This document shows positions 32,580 through 42,124 of a stretch of 61,687 bases of DNA, piece after piece. Both the position numbers and the translations under genes were made by a program. The notes beneath the pieces were generated by a model. That model searched no databases, was not told where the DNA came from, and saw only the letters and a list, made by a program, of their open reading frames with translations. This DNA comes from Sporosarcina sp. NCCP-2716 (GTDB lineage: Bacteria > Bacillota > Bacilli > Bacillales_A > Planococcaceae): positions 1-61,687 of the forward strand of contig NZ_BRCF01000012.1 of the NCBI RefSeq assembly GCF_023707985.1, written 5' to 3'. Within the stretch, counting starts at the first letter, position 1; the number at the start of each line of letters is the position of its first letter.

Positions 32580-33410
32580 TCACTGCACCATCCCCTCAAA
32601 CGCGCGCATCGTGCCGTCGAGCTGTTCTTGGGTTGCACTGACTGTCGTTTGGGAACTTTCGGTCAGGCTGCTCACTTTGCTTACCTCCGCCGCCATCTGA
32701 TCGATATGCGAATTGACTTTTTCGATGGCTGCGTTCACATCACCGGCCAATTTGCGGACTTCGGTGGCGACCACTTGAAAGCCGCGCCCCTGCTCGCCTG
32801 CGCGTGCCGCTTCAATCGCAGCATTCAGGGCGAGGATGTTGGTCTGTACAGAAATGCTGCGGATGGACGCAGAGACCTTGCGGATCGTTTCCGTTTCCTG
32901 TTCCAGCGATTTGATCGCTTTCCGATTCTTCACCGCCGTATCGGTAATGGCTTCACTCAGCCCTTCCGACAACGACTTGAGCTGCGAGACAACGCCGACC
33001 GTTTCATTCTCCCGCTCTGTAATGTCCGTAGCGATTTTCAGGACCGCCGTCACATCGCCCTTTTCATTTTTCACCGGGATATACGTAGCCTCCAGACATA
33101 CCAAGTCCCCCGACTTTTTCACCCGGTAGATTTTGCTCTGGTACTTTCGGCCTTCCCTTAATGTCTTCCACAAGTCCGTATATAATTTACTTCCTCGGAA
33201 TTCCTCGGTACAGAACTGCCTGTGTTGCATCGTTCGGATTTCATGGATGGAGTACCCCAATGTCCGGGCAAAGTTTTCATTCGCCCATAACACATTGCCG
33301 TCCCGGTCGAATTTCACCATGGCCAAGTTTGCCTCGAGCGCATCCAGCACTTGCATCGCTTCAATAGCCTGATCGGTTTCGTTATTGCCTTTTGCCGGTC
33401 CAGAATTCAC
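32580..33410 (-). CDS. soluble PAS-containing methyl-accepting chemotaxis-like protein
   Basis: About 276 residues without membrane segments. Residues 25-135 are a PAS domain ([52 protein letters not shown]). The C-terminal part is a short MCP signalling hairpin with the hallmark tip [20 protein letters not shown] and [17 protein letters not shown]. It is much shorter than a usual MCP, so it is a cytosolic receptor of the short-helix type or a signalling adaptor for CheA/CheW. GTG at 33410 chosen (nine bases after AAGGAG); the GTG at 33416 is also possible. Confidence 0.85.
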   Translation of the reverse strand: MNSGPAKGNNETDQAIEAMQVLDALEANLAMVKFDRDGNVLWANENFARTLGYSIHEIRTMQHRQFCTEEFRGSKLYTDLWKTLREGRKYQSKIYRVKKSGDLVCLEATYIPVKNEKGDVTAVLKIATDITERENETVGVVSQLKSLSEGLSEAITDTAVKNRKAIKSLEQETETIRKVSASIRSISVQTNILALNAAIEAARAGEQGRGFQVVATEVRKLAGDVNAAIEKVNSHIDQMAAEVSKVSSLTESSQTTVSATQEQLDGTMRAFEGMVQ

Positions 33411-33566
33411 GTCCACTCACTCCTTCTTATGTAGATAAACTAATTAACAGCTTCATTACTAGTTTGCCACACTTTAGCCAATAAGGAAAGAAGTCCTGTT
33501 AATTTTATTCGCAAAGTAGTCATTAATTCCCTATGAACTAGGTTCAAGTCCGAAGGTTCGTGGATT

Positions 33567-33635
33567 GGTACCTGTGCGTCACACAACTTGAACACAATTC
33601 CGAATCGTGTCTGAATTGTGTGACGCACAGGTACC
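33567..33635. repeat. 69-bp palindromic element, copy 12
   Basis: Full copy with GGTACC at both ends, in the spacer between the PAS-MCP start and the M28 peptidase terminator. Confidence 0.9.
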
Positions 33636-33646
33636 GCAAAAAATAT

Positions 33647-33677
33647 AAAAAGCCCCCAGCATTATCGCCAGGGGCCT
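33647..33677 (-). terminator. terminator of the M28 peptidase gene
   Basis: GGCCCCTGG / CTGGGGGCT stem with TTTTTATATTTTTT on the minus strand, 8 bases past the stop. Confidence 0.8.
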
Positions 33678-33684
33678 ACCAACA

Positions 33685-35847
33685 TTATTTCAATTCATCC
33701 AGCATCTCGCCGAGCTTTTTCACGCTGGCGGTTTCGTCCGTCATAGTGCGTTTCAGCAGTGCTTTCTGCCGGTCGAGTGCGCCGTTAAGCGCAGCCGTTT
33801 CGGCAGTGACGTCAGCATCCGCTCGGTCCCTCTTCGCCTGCAGGGAGTGGATCGTGTCGTACAGATCCTCGTGACCGACGATACGGCCGGTTCCCCACAT
33901 CGTCTTCTCTTTCGGAGCTTTCATCACATAATCCGTGAAGTACTCGTACACTTCCTTATCGAAATCATACGCGTACCAGTTATTGTCCACGGCATACAAA
34001 TACTCGTCCAATGGTGCAGCCAAGTCGCCTTTTTCAAGCGCCGCGACAGATGCCGCCAAGTTCTTGACGTTGTTCTGCGCATGCTCATGCGGGAAGATCG
34101 GCTCGTCCTCCCATGTCAGGCGCACGAACTGATCTTCAGCGTATTTGTACGCAGTCAGCAGTCCGCTGTTCAGTTCGCGGCTTTCATCATACAGCTTCTT
34201 CGCCGCTGCTGTGTCGCCTTTTTCAAGCGCAGCCGAATACTGTTCATTCACATCGGCGACTTTCTCGTTCACTTGTTTCGCCGCCGACGAAACCGCATCG
34301 ATTTGATCAATCAACCCTTGTGTCTCGACGCCGCTCTCTTTAAATACATCCGTATCGACGCTCTTTTTCATCGCCGCAAGCCGCGTCGTGAAGTCGAGCG
34401 GCACGACCGCCGTCTCGTCGTAATGCATCGCGAGCAGGCCGTAGAGGTTCAAGTGGAACTTCAGCGCCTCCTGATTGTACGCGTCGTCATTGTCGAACTG
34501 CGAGTGGTAGTGGGAGTGCATGAACTCACTGTCCTGGAAGTCATTCCGAAGCGCCGGAACCCCCGCAATCCCGAACGAAAAGTCGTCCGACCAGGTGCGC
34601 AGCGGAGAAACGACCGAGATGCCGTCCTTGTACACGTCCGACAGCTTCGGCACATCTTCGGCGAACGCCGTCAAGTAGTTGTTCAGCTCATACACCGAGC
34701 GGATTTCGTCCTGCGTCGTATGCTCGAACGCCGGCAGTTCGAAGTTCATATTGGCAAACGCCTTGCCGACCCACTCCGGATGGATGTTGAAAATCTGGTT
34801 ATAAGCGCCCGTCGACCAGTCGTAGCGGGTGTTCGACACGCCCCACTCTTCCGCCGCCAGCGCGTTGAAGATGATCGTCTTCTCCGGCTGGTACCCGCTG
34901 TCGATCAACCCTTTCGCCACACCCATCATCAGTCCGATCGCTGCATTGTCGTCCTGGAACCCGGCGAAATACGAGTCATAGTGCGCCGACAGGATGATGT
35001 AGGAATCGGGGTCCTTCCCGATGATCTTTCCATAGTAGTTATACGTTTTCCCATCCATTTTGACGGTCGATTTCGCGTCCAGCTTCACCATCATCGGCTT
35101 GCCGCCGCCTGCTTCAAGCGCCTTTTTCAAGCCGCCCGCATCAGTCTGCGACATCGAAAACGCCGGTGCATCGTCCGGTCCGCAAATATCCTGCGCATTC
35201 AGCGCGTCGGAATCGACCTCCGCGTAGCCCGCCTCCTGCACCGCAATCACCGCAGCCGCGCCTTTCACGTGCGCCTGGTACGCCGGATAATTGATCCACC
35301 ATTCCTCCCGCTGATTAATGTCGATCAGCACGAGCTTGCCCTCCACATCGACGCCTTGCAAGTCCTTCGCCGTCCCTTTCCCGGCATAGACGACCTCATA
35401 TTCCTTCTCGCCGTCCGTATTGAAGTTCGTCTGATAGCCGCCGAGAACTGCGGTATGCGCGCTGCCGGATTCATCCGTGAACGTCAGCTCCGCCTTCTCG
35501 AATTCCCAGCTGTCGACCGCAAACTCATCCTTCGTCACCTCTGCAAGCCCGATCGCCTTCATCTCTTCGCCGATCTTCTCGCCCGTCTTCCGTTCCGCTT
35601 CCGAACCGGCCGTCCGGTACCCGAGCTTGTCATTCGTCTTGAACTCTTCCAGATCCTTCGCAAACTCGAACGCATATGACACGTCCACTGCGGACAGATA
35701 CTGCTCCTTCACATCCGCCAGCGGAACTGTTTTGACTTCCTCCACTTTCTCTTCCTTCTTCACAGCCACATCTTCCTTCGGCGTACACGCCGCAAGCGAC
35801 AGCCCCACCAGCAACGGCAGCGCCGCACACTTCACAAGTTTCTTCAT
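33685..35847 (-). CDS. M28 family zinc peptidase lipoprotein with PA domain
   Basis: A 720-residue secreted lipoprotein (LLVGLSLAACTPKE). A protease-associated insert lies at about 110-240 (LVLIDINQREEWWINYPAYQ, GAAAVIAVQEAGYAEVDSDA). The M28 catalytic domain follows with metal ligands in ILSAHYDSYFAGFQDDNAAIG, ALAAEEWGVSNTRYDW and FMHSHYHSQFDNDDAYN. A helical C-terminal domain of about 230 residues (from about DTDVFKESGVETQGL) with coiled-coil character has no counterpart in plain aminopeptidases. Probably an extracellular aminopeptidase that supplies peptides or amino acids. Single gene with its own terminator. Confidence 0.92.
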   Translation of the reverse strand: MKKLVKCAALPLLVGLSLAACTPKEDVAVKKEEKVEEVKTVPLADVKEQYLSAVDVSYAFEFAKDLEEFKTNDKLGYRTAGSEAERKTGEKIGEEMKAIGLAEVTKDEFAVDSWEFEKAELTFTDESGSAHTAVLGGYQTNFNTDGEKEYEVVYAGKGTAKDLQGVDVEGKLVLIDINQREEWWINYPAYQAHVKGAAAVIAVQEAGYAEVDSDALNAQDICGPDDAPAFSMSQTDAGGLKKALEAGGGKPMMVKLDAKSTVKMDGKTYNYYGKIIGKDPDSYIILSAHYDSYFAGFQDDNAAIGLMMGVAKGLIDSGYQPEKTIIFNALAAEEWGVSNTRYDWSTGAYNQIFNIHPEWVGKAFANMNFELPAFEHTTQDEIRSVYELNNYLTAFAEDVPKLSDVYKDGISVVSPLRTWSDDFSFGIAGVPALRNDFQDSEFMHSHYHSQFDNDDAYNQEALKFHLNLYGLLAMHYDETAVVPLDFTTRLAAMKKSVDTDVFKESGVETQGLIDQIDAVSSAAKQVNEKVADVNEQYSAALEKGDTAAAKKLYDESRELNSGLLTAYKYAEDQFVRLTWEDEPIFPHEHAQNNVKNLAASVAALEKGDLAAPLDEYLYAVDNNWYAYDFDKEVYEYFTDYVMKAPKEKTMWGTGRIVGHEDLYDTIHSLQAKRDRADADVTAETAALNGALDRQKALLKRTMTDETASVKKLGEMLDELK

Positions 35848-35930
35848 ATATCACAGTCCTTTTCTGTTTTTTATGACTAGATAATTAAACGACAGAACCT
35901 GATAGATAGCAAGAGGAAAATGAAAAAAAT

Positions 35931-35999
35931 GGTGCCTGTGCGTCACACAATTCAGACACGATTCAGAATCGTTTCCAATTTGTGTGACACACAGGCACC
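35931..35999. repeat. 69-bp palindromic element, copy 13
   Basis: GGTGCC/GGCACC-ended copy of the TTTCCAA-type subfamily (right arm ATCGTTTCCAATTTGTG), 10 bases past the DUF6508 stop. Confidence 0.9.
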
Positions 36000-36009
36000 G
36001 CCAAAAGGG

Positions 36010-36372
36010 TTATTCAGACAACCTCCGCAGCACTTCGGCAATCACACCATCATTCGCATACCTGGCGAGCGCCCCGGATGAAAAGCGTTCTTCCCGCACC
36101 ATCTGAGTCAGCATCGCTCTCAGAACAGCCTCATCAGCCGCCGGGATTGCCGACGCCATTTCATCACTCGATCGGATCCCCGCGTTTGCGAGCGTCTCGG
36201 TATAAGACGTGTCCGCTATACCGCTGTCGTGGAAATCGGCAACAAAAGATCTCAGCCCTTCCTCATAGTCCACGTAAAACAGGTTGGCCTCCTTCACCAT
36301 ACTTGCAGTGCCCCTGCCTTCCACGCTCTCAAAGTATGGCAAGTGGGAAACGAGTTTGCCGATCTTAGGCAT
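36010..36372 (-). CDS. DUF6508 domain protein
   Basis: A 120-residue small cytoplasmic protein that I assign to DUF6508 from its start (LVSHLPYFESVEGRG), the SFVADFHDSGIADTSY core and the C-terminal QMVREERFSSGALARYANDG helix pair. Function unknown. It is a single gene bracketed by two copies of the 69-bp palindrome (35931 and 36416), a striking placement. Ribosome binding site GGAGAGG. Confidence 0.75.
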   Translation of the reverse strand: MPKIGKLVSHLPYFESVEGRGTASMVKEANLFYVDYEEGLRSFVADFHDSGIADTSYTETLANAGIRSSDEMASAIPAADEAVLRAMLTQMVREERFSSGALARYANDGVIAEVLRRLSE

Positions 36373-36415
36373 TTGAAACCTCTCCTCTCTCGACTAGTCA
36401 GTAAAAAGGTAAAAA

Positions 36416-36484
36416 GGTGCCTGTGCGTCACACAATTCAGACACGATTCAAAATAGTGTTCAAGTTGTGTGGCACACAGGCACC
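36416..36484. repeat. 69-bp palindromic element, copy 14
   Basis: Upstream of the DUF6508 gene, 43 bases before its start codon; no separate promoter is recognisable between, so the gene may be read through the element. Confidence 0.9.
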
Positions 36485-36581
36485 TATTCACACCTATTCA
36501 AAAACATCGCCTTGGAAATCCCCCTCCCCAAGGTGAAGCTCGATAAATGAATGAAAAAACCGAATCCAGCGCTGCGCCCGT

Positions 36582-37358
36582 TCACTGCTTCACGAACACC
36601 GGCTTCCGCTGAAGCTTCACCTTCCCCTTGAACCGTGTCGGGTTCAACGGGGCGGTTGCCGCTTTCCGAGCCACAGGCACACTGTTCTTTCGCCGCAACC
36701 CCGTCAGCTTCTCGATGCATGAATGGTACCGGTCCCGCGATTTCTCGACATTGGACGGAAACGAGCAGTGCAGCGGATGAGGAAGCCGCTCGGCGATTGG
36801 AAAGTCCAGCTGACCATTCGCTTTCATGAGCCGGAGTTCCCGTCCCACTTCTTCACTCAACGGAACGATATAGGACGGCTGGACGATTTTCATCTCTTCG
36901 ACAAACATGTTCGTGAAATAATGTCGCACATGACGCGGCAGGCTGTAATAGTTCAAGTTCCTGCCCCTGCGCACGAACCCGTACCACGACAGATTCGTCA
37001 AATACACGGAATCTTGGAATGCTCCCGTTTCGTATTCTTCCATGATTGACAGCATATATTGTGCACTTCGCTCCTGCTCATCCCCGCCCCGCCCGGGCAT
37101 CAGCTTCTCGATTCCATCAAAGTCGATGAACGGCACCCCCGTCCTGCCCGCCCCGAACTGCCCCGGGTTGATTCCGCAAAAGACAAGACGTTGCTTGTTC
37201 TTAAAATAGTATTTCCGATAATAGGCACGCACCAATTCCACTTGTTCCGTAAAGCCGGGCAGGATTGAAATCCCTTCCCGTTCCAATTCTCCTATGACAA
37301 ACTGTTCCTCAACCAAACGTTCCATAAATGAAACATGTAGATCGATAACCGTTTCCAA
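36582..37358 (-). CDS. SMUG1-like uracil-DNA glycosylase family protein
   Basis: A 258-residue protein with the fold-1 uracil-DNA glycosylase pattern in the SMUG form: the catalytic-loop FCGINPGQFGAGRTGVPFID (compare GMNPGPFGMAQTGVPFG of SMUG1), an aromatic middle (VYLTNLSWYGFV), and the DNA-intercalation loop HPLHCSFPS. It would excise uracil or oxidised pyrimidines. The C-terminal 30 residues are basic and may add DNA binding. TTG start at 37358 chosen because AAAAAGGGG lies nine bases upstream; the longer reading frame to 37412 runs into a truncated palindrome, which also suggests the element landed just upstream. Confidence 0.85.
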   Translation of the reverse strand: METVIDLHVSFMERLVEEQFVIGELEREGISILPGFTEQVELVRAYYRKYYFKNKQRLVFCGINPGQFGAGRTGVPFIDFDGIEKLMPGRGGDEQERSAQYMLSIMEEYETGAFQDSVYLTNLSWYGFVRRGRNLNYYSLPRHVRHYFTNMFVEEMKIVQPSYIVPLSEEVGRELRLMKANGQLDFPIAERLPHPLHCSFPSNVEKSRDRYHSCIEKLTGLRRKNSVPVARKAATAPLNPTRFKGKVKLQRKPVFVKQ

Positions 37359-37404
37359 GTCATGAATCCCCTTTTTATGAGTGTAAGCATTAAGTTCGCC
37401 CCGT

Positions 37405-37450
37405 GGAAACAATTCAGAATAGTCATCGAATTGTGTATCACACAGGCACC
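37405..37450. repeat. truncated 69-bp palindromic element
   Basis: GGAAACAATTCAGAATAG to CACACAGGCACC; the left arm is missing. It directly precedes the glycosylase gene. Confidence 0.8.
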
Positions 37451-37546
37451 CGCTATTCAGGCACTCACTCTGAGTTCATAATACTACAAACCGATCCCGC
37501 TGAGGGGGGTCAAATTGAAAAAATTTCTAGATGTCAGTGTTCTGTC

Positions 37547-40500
37547 TCAGCTTTCCAACAAGACGACATCCTCCACTGTGATCACCTTATCCAGCAGCCC
37601 GTGCTGCGGATCGCGGCTTGCGACCGCCAGACGGTAGTCGACTTTCCGCGTCATTTCACTGGCGATCTTCTTTGCGAGCCCCGCGTTGCCGAACGTTTCA
37701 TCCCGCCTGTCATACAGATCGCGATAATGCCGGAACAGCGTCCCCTTCGCCTCATCCGTCATCCGGTAGCCGCTGCTATACAGCTCCGTAATGTCCAGGA
37801 GCTCCTCCGGCGTGTAGTCGTCCAGGTGCAAGGTCACCCCGAACCGGCGGCGCAGACCGGGGTTGCTGTCGAGGAAGCCGATCATCTCCTTTTCATAGCC
37901 CGCCGCGAGCACCAGGAATTCCCCTTGGCGGTCGGACATCTGCTTCAGCAGGACGTCGATCGCCTTCTTGCCGTAATCATTGTCGCCGCCAGCTGCAAGC
38001 GTATACGCTTCGTCGATGAACAGCGCACTGCCCATCGCCCGTTCGATCTGCTCTGCGGTGCGCTTCTCCGTTTCGCCGATGTGCGTCCCGACCAGGTCGC
38101 TCCGGTCGACTTCGACGAGTTCGCCGCGCTCCAGCAGGCCGAGCGCCTCGTAAATGCCGGCGAGGATCCGGGCGACAGCCGTTTTCCCGGTCCCGGGCTT
38201 TCCGATCAGCAGCGTGTGGTTCACAAGCTTCTCCGCCGGGACGTCCTGCTGCTTGTAATACCGCGTGAGCTCGATCATCTCTCCGATTTCCGCCTTCACG
38301 CCGCCAAGTCCGATGAGCCGCTCCAGTTCCGCCACCTTGCGTGCGAGCAGCTCCTCGTCGATCGGCACGTCATAGCGCACCGCCGTCCGGTCGGCCACCG
38401 CCCGTTCCACATCCTCCGCTTCGAGCGTCGTCAACACCGCCTCCGTCCACAGTTCCCGCGGAAGTCCGGCAATCCGCACCGACTGCTGCTCGGTGATCCG
38501 CCCGAACAGCGTCCGCACCATTCTGGCGTTGCCGAACGATGAACCGCGTGTCCTGTACCGTGCCGTGATTTCATGCAGCACCGCCTGTTTTGCCGCCCCT
38601 GTCAGCGCGTAGCTCCCCTCGCATAGGTCGATGAAGATCCGCATCAGTTCATCCGGCGTATAGTCTCGGAACTGGATCGTCTCCGTGAACCGGTCGCGCA
38701 TCCCCGGATTCGCCGCGAGGAACCGGTCCATGTCCTCGGGGTAGCCGGCAGCGATCACGACAAATTTGCCCCGGTGATTCTCCATCGCCGGCACGAGCGT
38801 GTCGATGACTTTCATCCCGTAATCGTTGCTCGCATTTTTCCCGGAAGTGAGCGAATACGCCTCGTCGATGAACAGCACGCCGCCCATCGCTTCGTCGATT
38901 TTCGCCTTCGTCAATTCCTCGGAACTCCCGACGTGCGTCCCGACGAGATCCTCCCGCTTCACTTCGACAAGATGGCCTTTCTCCAGCAGGCCGACCCACT
39001 TGAAGAACGCGCCCATAAGCCGCGCGACGGTCGTCTTCCCAGTGCCCGGATTCCCCTCGAACACCATGTGCGGCGCAGTCACCGGCCCTGCCTGCAAGCC
39101 CCGTTCCGTTTTGAACCGGTTCACTTCCAGGAGGTTCATCATGCGCGTCAGCTTGTCCTTCACGCCTCCGAGCCCGACGTAGCTGTCCAACTCTTCCATC
39201 AGAAGCGTCAACATCTCCGGATTTTCGAACGCTTCCCCAGTGCCTACTGCTCCGGATAAACTCCGCTCACCCGGAACCGTCGCGGCTCCCCGGACCTCCG
39301 CTAATGACGTATTGATCAGCACCGGCTCGCTGTCATCCGTCCGCACCAGATCACCGCCCGCATTTTTCGCGAAGCGGCATTCCTCCATCACAGGCGCCGC
39401 CTTCTCAAGCCGCAGCCCTGCTTTCATCCCGTCAAGCACCTGCACGGATTTGAACGAAACCGACGGACACTCAAGCAGCACGATCTGATCGCCGCGATGC
39501 CCGTGCAACCGGCTGTCCGTGACAGCTGCCTGCCCCACGCGACGCAGCTTCAGTCCGGCCGCGCTGCCGTCATAGATTTCGCACTCTGACAGCGACAGCT
39601 CAGCGGACCCATCCGCCTCCACTTGCGTCCGGTCATGCCGGAACAGCACCGTCCGTTCCATGGAAACGACCCCCGACTGCCCTGCGAGCACGCCGTTCTT
39701 GCCGCCGTGCGAGATCCGGCAATCCTCGATGTCCGCTTTCGCCGACACCCCGAGCAAGACGTTCGTCCCTTTGTGGCCCGAAACCGTGCAGTTCGCCGCC
39801 TGCAGCACCGAATGTTTCATCAGCACACCCGTCGTCCCGCCATCCTTGACAATCGTCGCTGACAGCGTGATCTCCGACTCATCCGTACCCGTTATCTGCG
39901 TCCGCGGATGATGGCTGACTGCCGTTTCGGACACCCGAAGCCGGCTGCCCGACGCGCTGATGCCGCGATCCTTCCCGCGCGAAATCCCGCAGTCGAGCAC
40001 CGTCAGCACACTCCCGTCGAGCGCCGACAGCTGCGTCTCCCGGTTGTATTCGAACGTCGATCCGAGCACCGTGCACGACGATCCGGAACAGACGAAGCCC
40101 GCTGCTCCGCCCGATAAAATCCGCGACTCCTGCAGCGACACAGTACTCCGCTCCGTACACACGAGCTGGTCCCCCGCCTGCCGGCTGATCAGTGTTTCCA
40201 CGACGGACACCGAAGATCCGGCCGCCATCACCCCTACCGCCGCACCGTCCTCAAGCGTACACGACGCCATCTCAACATCCGACCCGTTCACCGCTTGTAC
40301 ATGCGCACCGGACTGCGCCTTGAACGCACAATCCTTCAACACACCTTTGGACGCGTCAAATGAAACCCCGGCACCGCCGCCGTTCCAGACCGTCACGGAA
40401 TCCGCGTCGACCATACTGTCCTGCTCTGCACGCAGCTGCACACCGGCGCTGCCGATCAGCGAACTCTTCGTCAGCACCGCCCGGCTGCCGCCCGTTACGA

Positions 40501-41041
40501 CAATCCCTTCAGCTTGCCCGCCGAGCACACCGCACTCCGTCAGTACCGCGTGACCGCCGTCATGGACCGTCAGCTGCGCCAACTCCACCGTCTCTTCAAC
40601 GATGCAGCCGAACATTACAAGCCGCCCGGCAGTGGAAATACCCGCGAGGTTCTTGCGGAACACCGTCCGTTTCGCAGACACCTTCGCTTGCGCCGCCACC
40701 TGGAGGGCACACCCCTGGATCTCCGTAAACAGGCATTCTTTCAACTCGACCCTGCCCGTTTCCACAAGGAGCCCGCACATTTCGGAATCAACGCCGCCGC
40801 TGAACGTCAGTCCGTCGAACACCACATCCCCGTCTGCCGCCACACGCACTGCGCCCGTCAGCCGGACAGCACCCGCTTTCTTCTTCAATCCGGTGAGCGT
40901 CAGCGGTTTATCGACAACAAACGGCTCCGCATAAACCCCTTCTGCAATCTCCACCACATCACCCGGCCGCGCCGCCTCAACCGCCGCACCGACCGACTTG
41001 AAATCCGCCTCGCCAACCTTCGAAACCCCAATCACCGCCAT
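37547..41041 (-). CDS. right-handed beta-helix protein with tandem CbbX/SpoVK-like AAA+ domains
   Basis: A 1164-residue cytoplasmic protein. Residues 1-600 are a long pectate-lyase-type beta-helix built from coils of about 23 residues, the start (FKSVGAAVEAARPGDVVEIAEGVY) being the typical cap; each coil repeats patterns such as LTVHDGGHAVLTECGVLGGQ. Two AAA+ ATPase modules follow, each like CbbX, SpoVK and the ESX protein EccA: Walker A EGNPGTGKTTVARLM (about 663) with GGVLFIDEAYSLTSG, and Walker A IGKPGTGKTAVARIL (about 945) with SALFIDEAYTLAAG, with arginine-containing second-region motifs (NPGMRDRF, NPGLRRRF). Both ATP sites look intact. This is probably a hexameric remodelling machine whose beta-helix binds a target. 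No partner gene is adjacent: it is flanked by palindromes and unrelated genes. Confidence 0.85.
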   Translation of the reverse strand: MAVIGVSKVGEADFKSVGAAVEAARPGDVVEIAEGVYAEPFVVDKPLTLTGLKKKAGAVRLTGAVRVAADGDVVFDGLTFSGGVDSEMCGLLVETGRVELKECLFTEIQGCALQVAAQAKVSAKRTVFRKNLAGISTAGRLVMFGCIVEETVELAQLTVHDGGHAVLTECGVLGGQAEGIVVTGGSRAVLTKSSLIGSAGVQLRAEQDSMVDADSVTVWNGGGAGVSFDASKGVLKDCAFKAQSGAHVQAVNGSDVEMASCTLEDGAAVGVMAAGSSVSVVETLISRQAGDQLVCTERSTVSLQESRILSGGAAGFVCSGSSCTVLGSTFEYNRETQLSALDGSVLTVLDCGISRGKDRGISASGSRLRVSETAVSHHPRTQITGTDESEITLSATIVKDGGTTGVLMKHSVLQAANCTVSGHKGTNVLLGVSAKADIEDCRISHGGKNGVLAGQSGVVSMERTVLFRHDRTQVEADGSAELSLSECEIYDGSAAGLKLRRVGQAAVTDSRLHGHRGDQIVLLECPSVSFKSVQVLDGMKAGLRLEKAAPVMEECRFAKNAGGDLVRTDDSEPVLINTSLAEVRGAATVPGERSLSGAVGTGEAFENPEMLTLLMEELDSYVGLGGVKDKLTRMMNLLEVNRFKTERGLQAGPVTAPHMVFEGNPGTGKTTVARLMGAFFKWVGLLEKGHLVEVKREDLVGTHVGSSEELTKAKIDEAMGGVLFIDEAYSLTSGKNASNDYGMKVIDTLVPAMENHRGKFVVIAAGYPEDMDRFLAANPGMRDRFTETIQFRDYTPDELMRIFIDLCEGSYALTGAAKQAVLHEITARYRTRGSSFGNARMVRTLFGRITEQQSVRIAGLPRELWTEAVLTTLEAEDVERAVADRTAVRYDVPIDEELLARKVAELERLIGLGGVKAEIGEMIELTRYYKQQDVPAEKLVNHTLLIGKPGTGKTAVARILAGIYEALGLLERGELVEVDRSDLVGTHIGETEKRTAEQIERAMGSALFIDEAYTLAAGGDNDYGKKAIDVLLKQMSDRQGEFLVLAAGYEKEMIGFLDSNPGLRRRFGVTLHLDDYTPEELLDITELYSSGYRMTDEAKGTLFRHYRDLYDRRDETFGNAGLAKKIASEMTRKVDYRLAVASRDPQHGLLDKVITVEDVVLLES

Positions 41042-41114
41042 CCCGCCTGCCCCCTTTTCCGAACCGAAACATATATTCTCATTTTATCACAGAATGAAGC
41101 AAAGAAAAAAAGAA

Positions 41115-41183
41115 GGTACCTGTGCGTCACACAATTCAGACACGATTCAGAATCGTTTCCAAGTTGTGTGACGCACAGGCACC
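41115..41183. repeat. 69-bp palindromic element, copy 15
   Basis: GGTACC start and GGCACC end, of the TTTCCAA subfamily, 14 bases past the RpiR stop, in front of the AAA+ gene. Confidence 0.9.
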
Positions 41184-41197
41184 CTCCATCGCAAAAG

Positions 41198-41992
41198 TCA
41201 GCCGAACCGTTTGAGGGCGGCGAGTGTTTTCGCACGGTTGGCGCGTAGTTCGGGGTTCTCGAGCAGCCGGTAGGTGAGCACGTCGAGGAAGAACAGGCTC
41301 GAGAGCTGGGTGTTGATGAACTTTTCATCTTCCGCGAGCGCATGATCCGCGACGAAGACGATGTCATCGGCGAGATCGGTCAATTCCTCGGCACCGCTAG
41401 TCGTGACGACGATCAGACGGGCGCCGTTCTCTTTCGCCTGCCGCGCCGCCGAGAGGACGCTCTGCGTTTTGCCCGTGTATGAAAAGCACATCAGGACGTC
41501 CGCTTCACTCAGCAGCGCACTGCGCATGACCATCGTATGTGCGTCCGTCACAGCGGCTGAGTCCATGCCCATCCGTTCCACGCGGCTGTTGAACTCCCGC
41601 GCGATCAGTCCAGAGTTCCCGACACCGCAAAACAATACCCGCCGTGCAAGCCGCAGCTGTTCGGCGATGCGGCTAATTTGCCCAATCTCGAGGAACTGCT
41701 GCGTCGAATGGATGATCGATTCGTACAGGTCCGTCACGTGCATGATCTCCCCGTCGTTCATCCGCCGGTCTGCGGAGGCATCCATCAGGGCATACTTCAG
41801 CTGCTGGAAGCTGTCGAACTGCATCCGCTTGCAGAACCGGGTGATGCTCGACGGGGACACGTCGATCTCCCCCGCGAGGTCGGTGATGGATTTCTGCGCG
41901 ACCTGCTTGTCCTCCAGCAGATAGCCCGCAATCTTCCGGTCATTGTCCGTAAAGGCTGCACTGTACTTCTGCAGCCGGTTTTTAAAGTCCAT
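41198..41992 (-). CDS. MurR/RpiR family transcriptional regulator
   Basis: A 264-residue regulator with an N-terminal HTH_6 domain (KSITDLAGEIDVSPSSITRFCKR) and a C-terminal sugar-phosphate isomerase (SIS) domain (RVLFCGVGNSGLIAREF, DVLMCFSYTGKTQSVLSAA) that binds a phosphorylated amino sugar. It is divergent from the PTS/nanE operon, so ManNAc-6-phosphate or a relative is the expected effector. Start after AGAGGGGATC. Confidence 0.9.
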   Translation of the reverse strand: MDFKNRLQKYSAAFTDNDRKIAGYLLEDKQVAQKSITDLAGEIDVSPSSITRFCKRMQFDSFQQLKYALMDASADRRMNDGEIMHVTDLYESIIHSTQQFLEIGQISRIAEQLRLARRVLFCGVGNSGLIAREFNSRVERMGMDSAAVTDAHTMVMRSALLSEADVLMCFSYTGKTQSVLSAARQAKENGARLIVVTTSGAEELTDLADDIVFVADHALAEDEKFINTQLSSLFFLDVLTYRLLENPELRANRAKTLAALKRFG

Positions 41993-42070
41993 GTGAGATC
42001 CCCTCTATCGTAATACCGTTTTTTCCATGATAGCACAGAGACGGCCGCCTGTTCGGGCATCACCGGCTTG

Positions 42071-42099
42071 TTGACAAGTTGCAAATAGTTTGATATTAT
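42071..42099 (+). promoter_or_regulatory. SigA promoter of the PTS-nanE operon
   Basis: TTGACA (42071) and TATTAT (42094), spacer 17, about 25 bases before the ATG. The AT-rich stretch between the promoter and the gene is the probable site for the RpiR regulator, but no clear palindrome stands out. Confidence 0.75.
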
Positions 42100-42124
42100 T
42101 TAAAAAACTTTTTCAGGATGGTGA

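Noticed and set aside
33847..35679. A 610-residue Arg/His/Ile-rich protein on the plus strand
   Set aside because: It is the antisense shadow of the M28 peptidase gene, whose motifs and start are clear. The same reasoning removes other long antisense frames such as 37403-38542 and 22481-23596.
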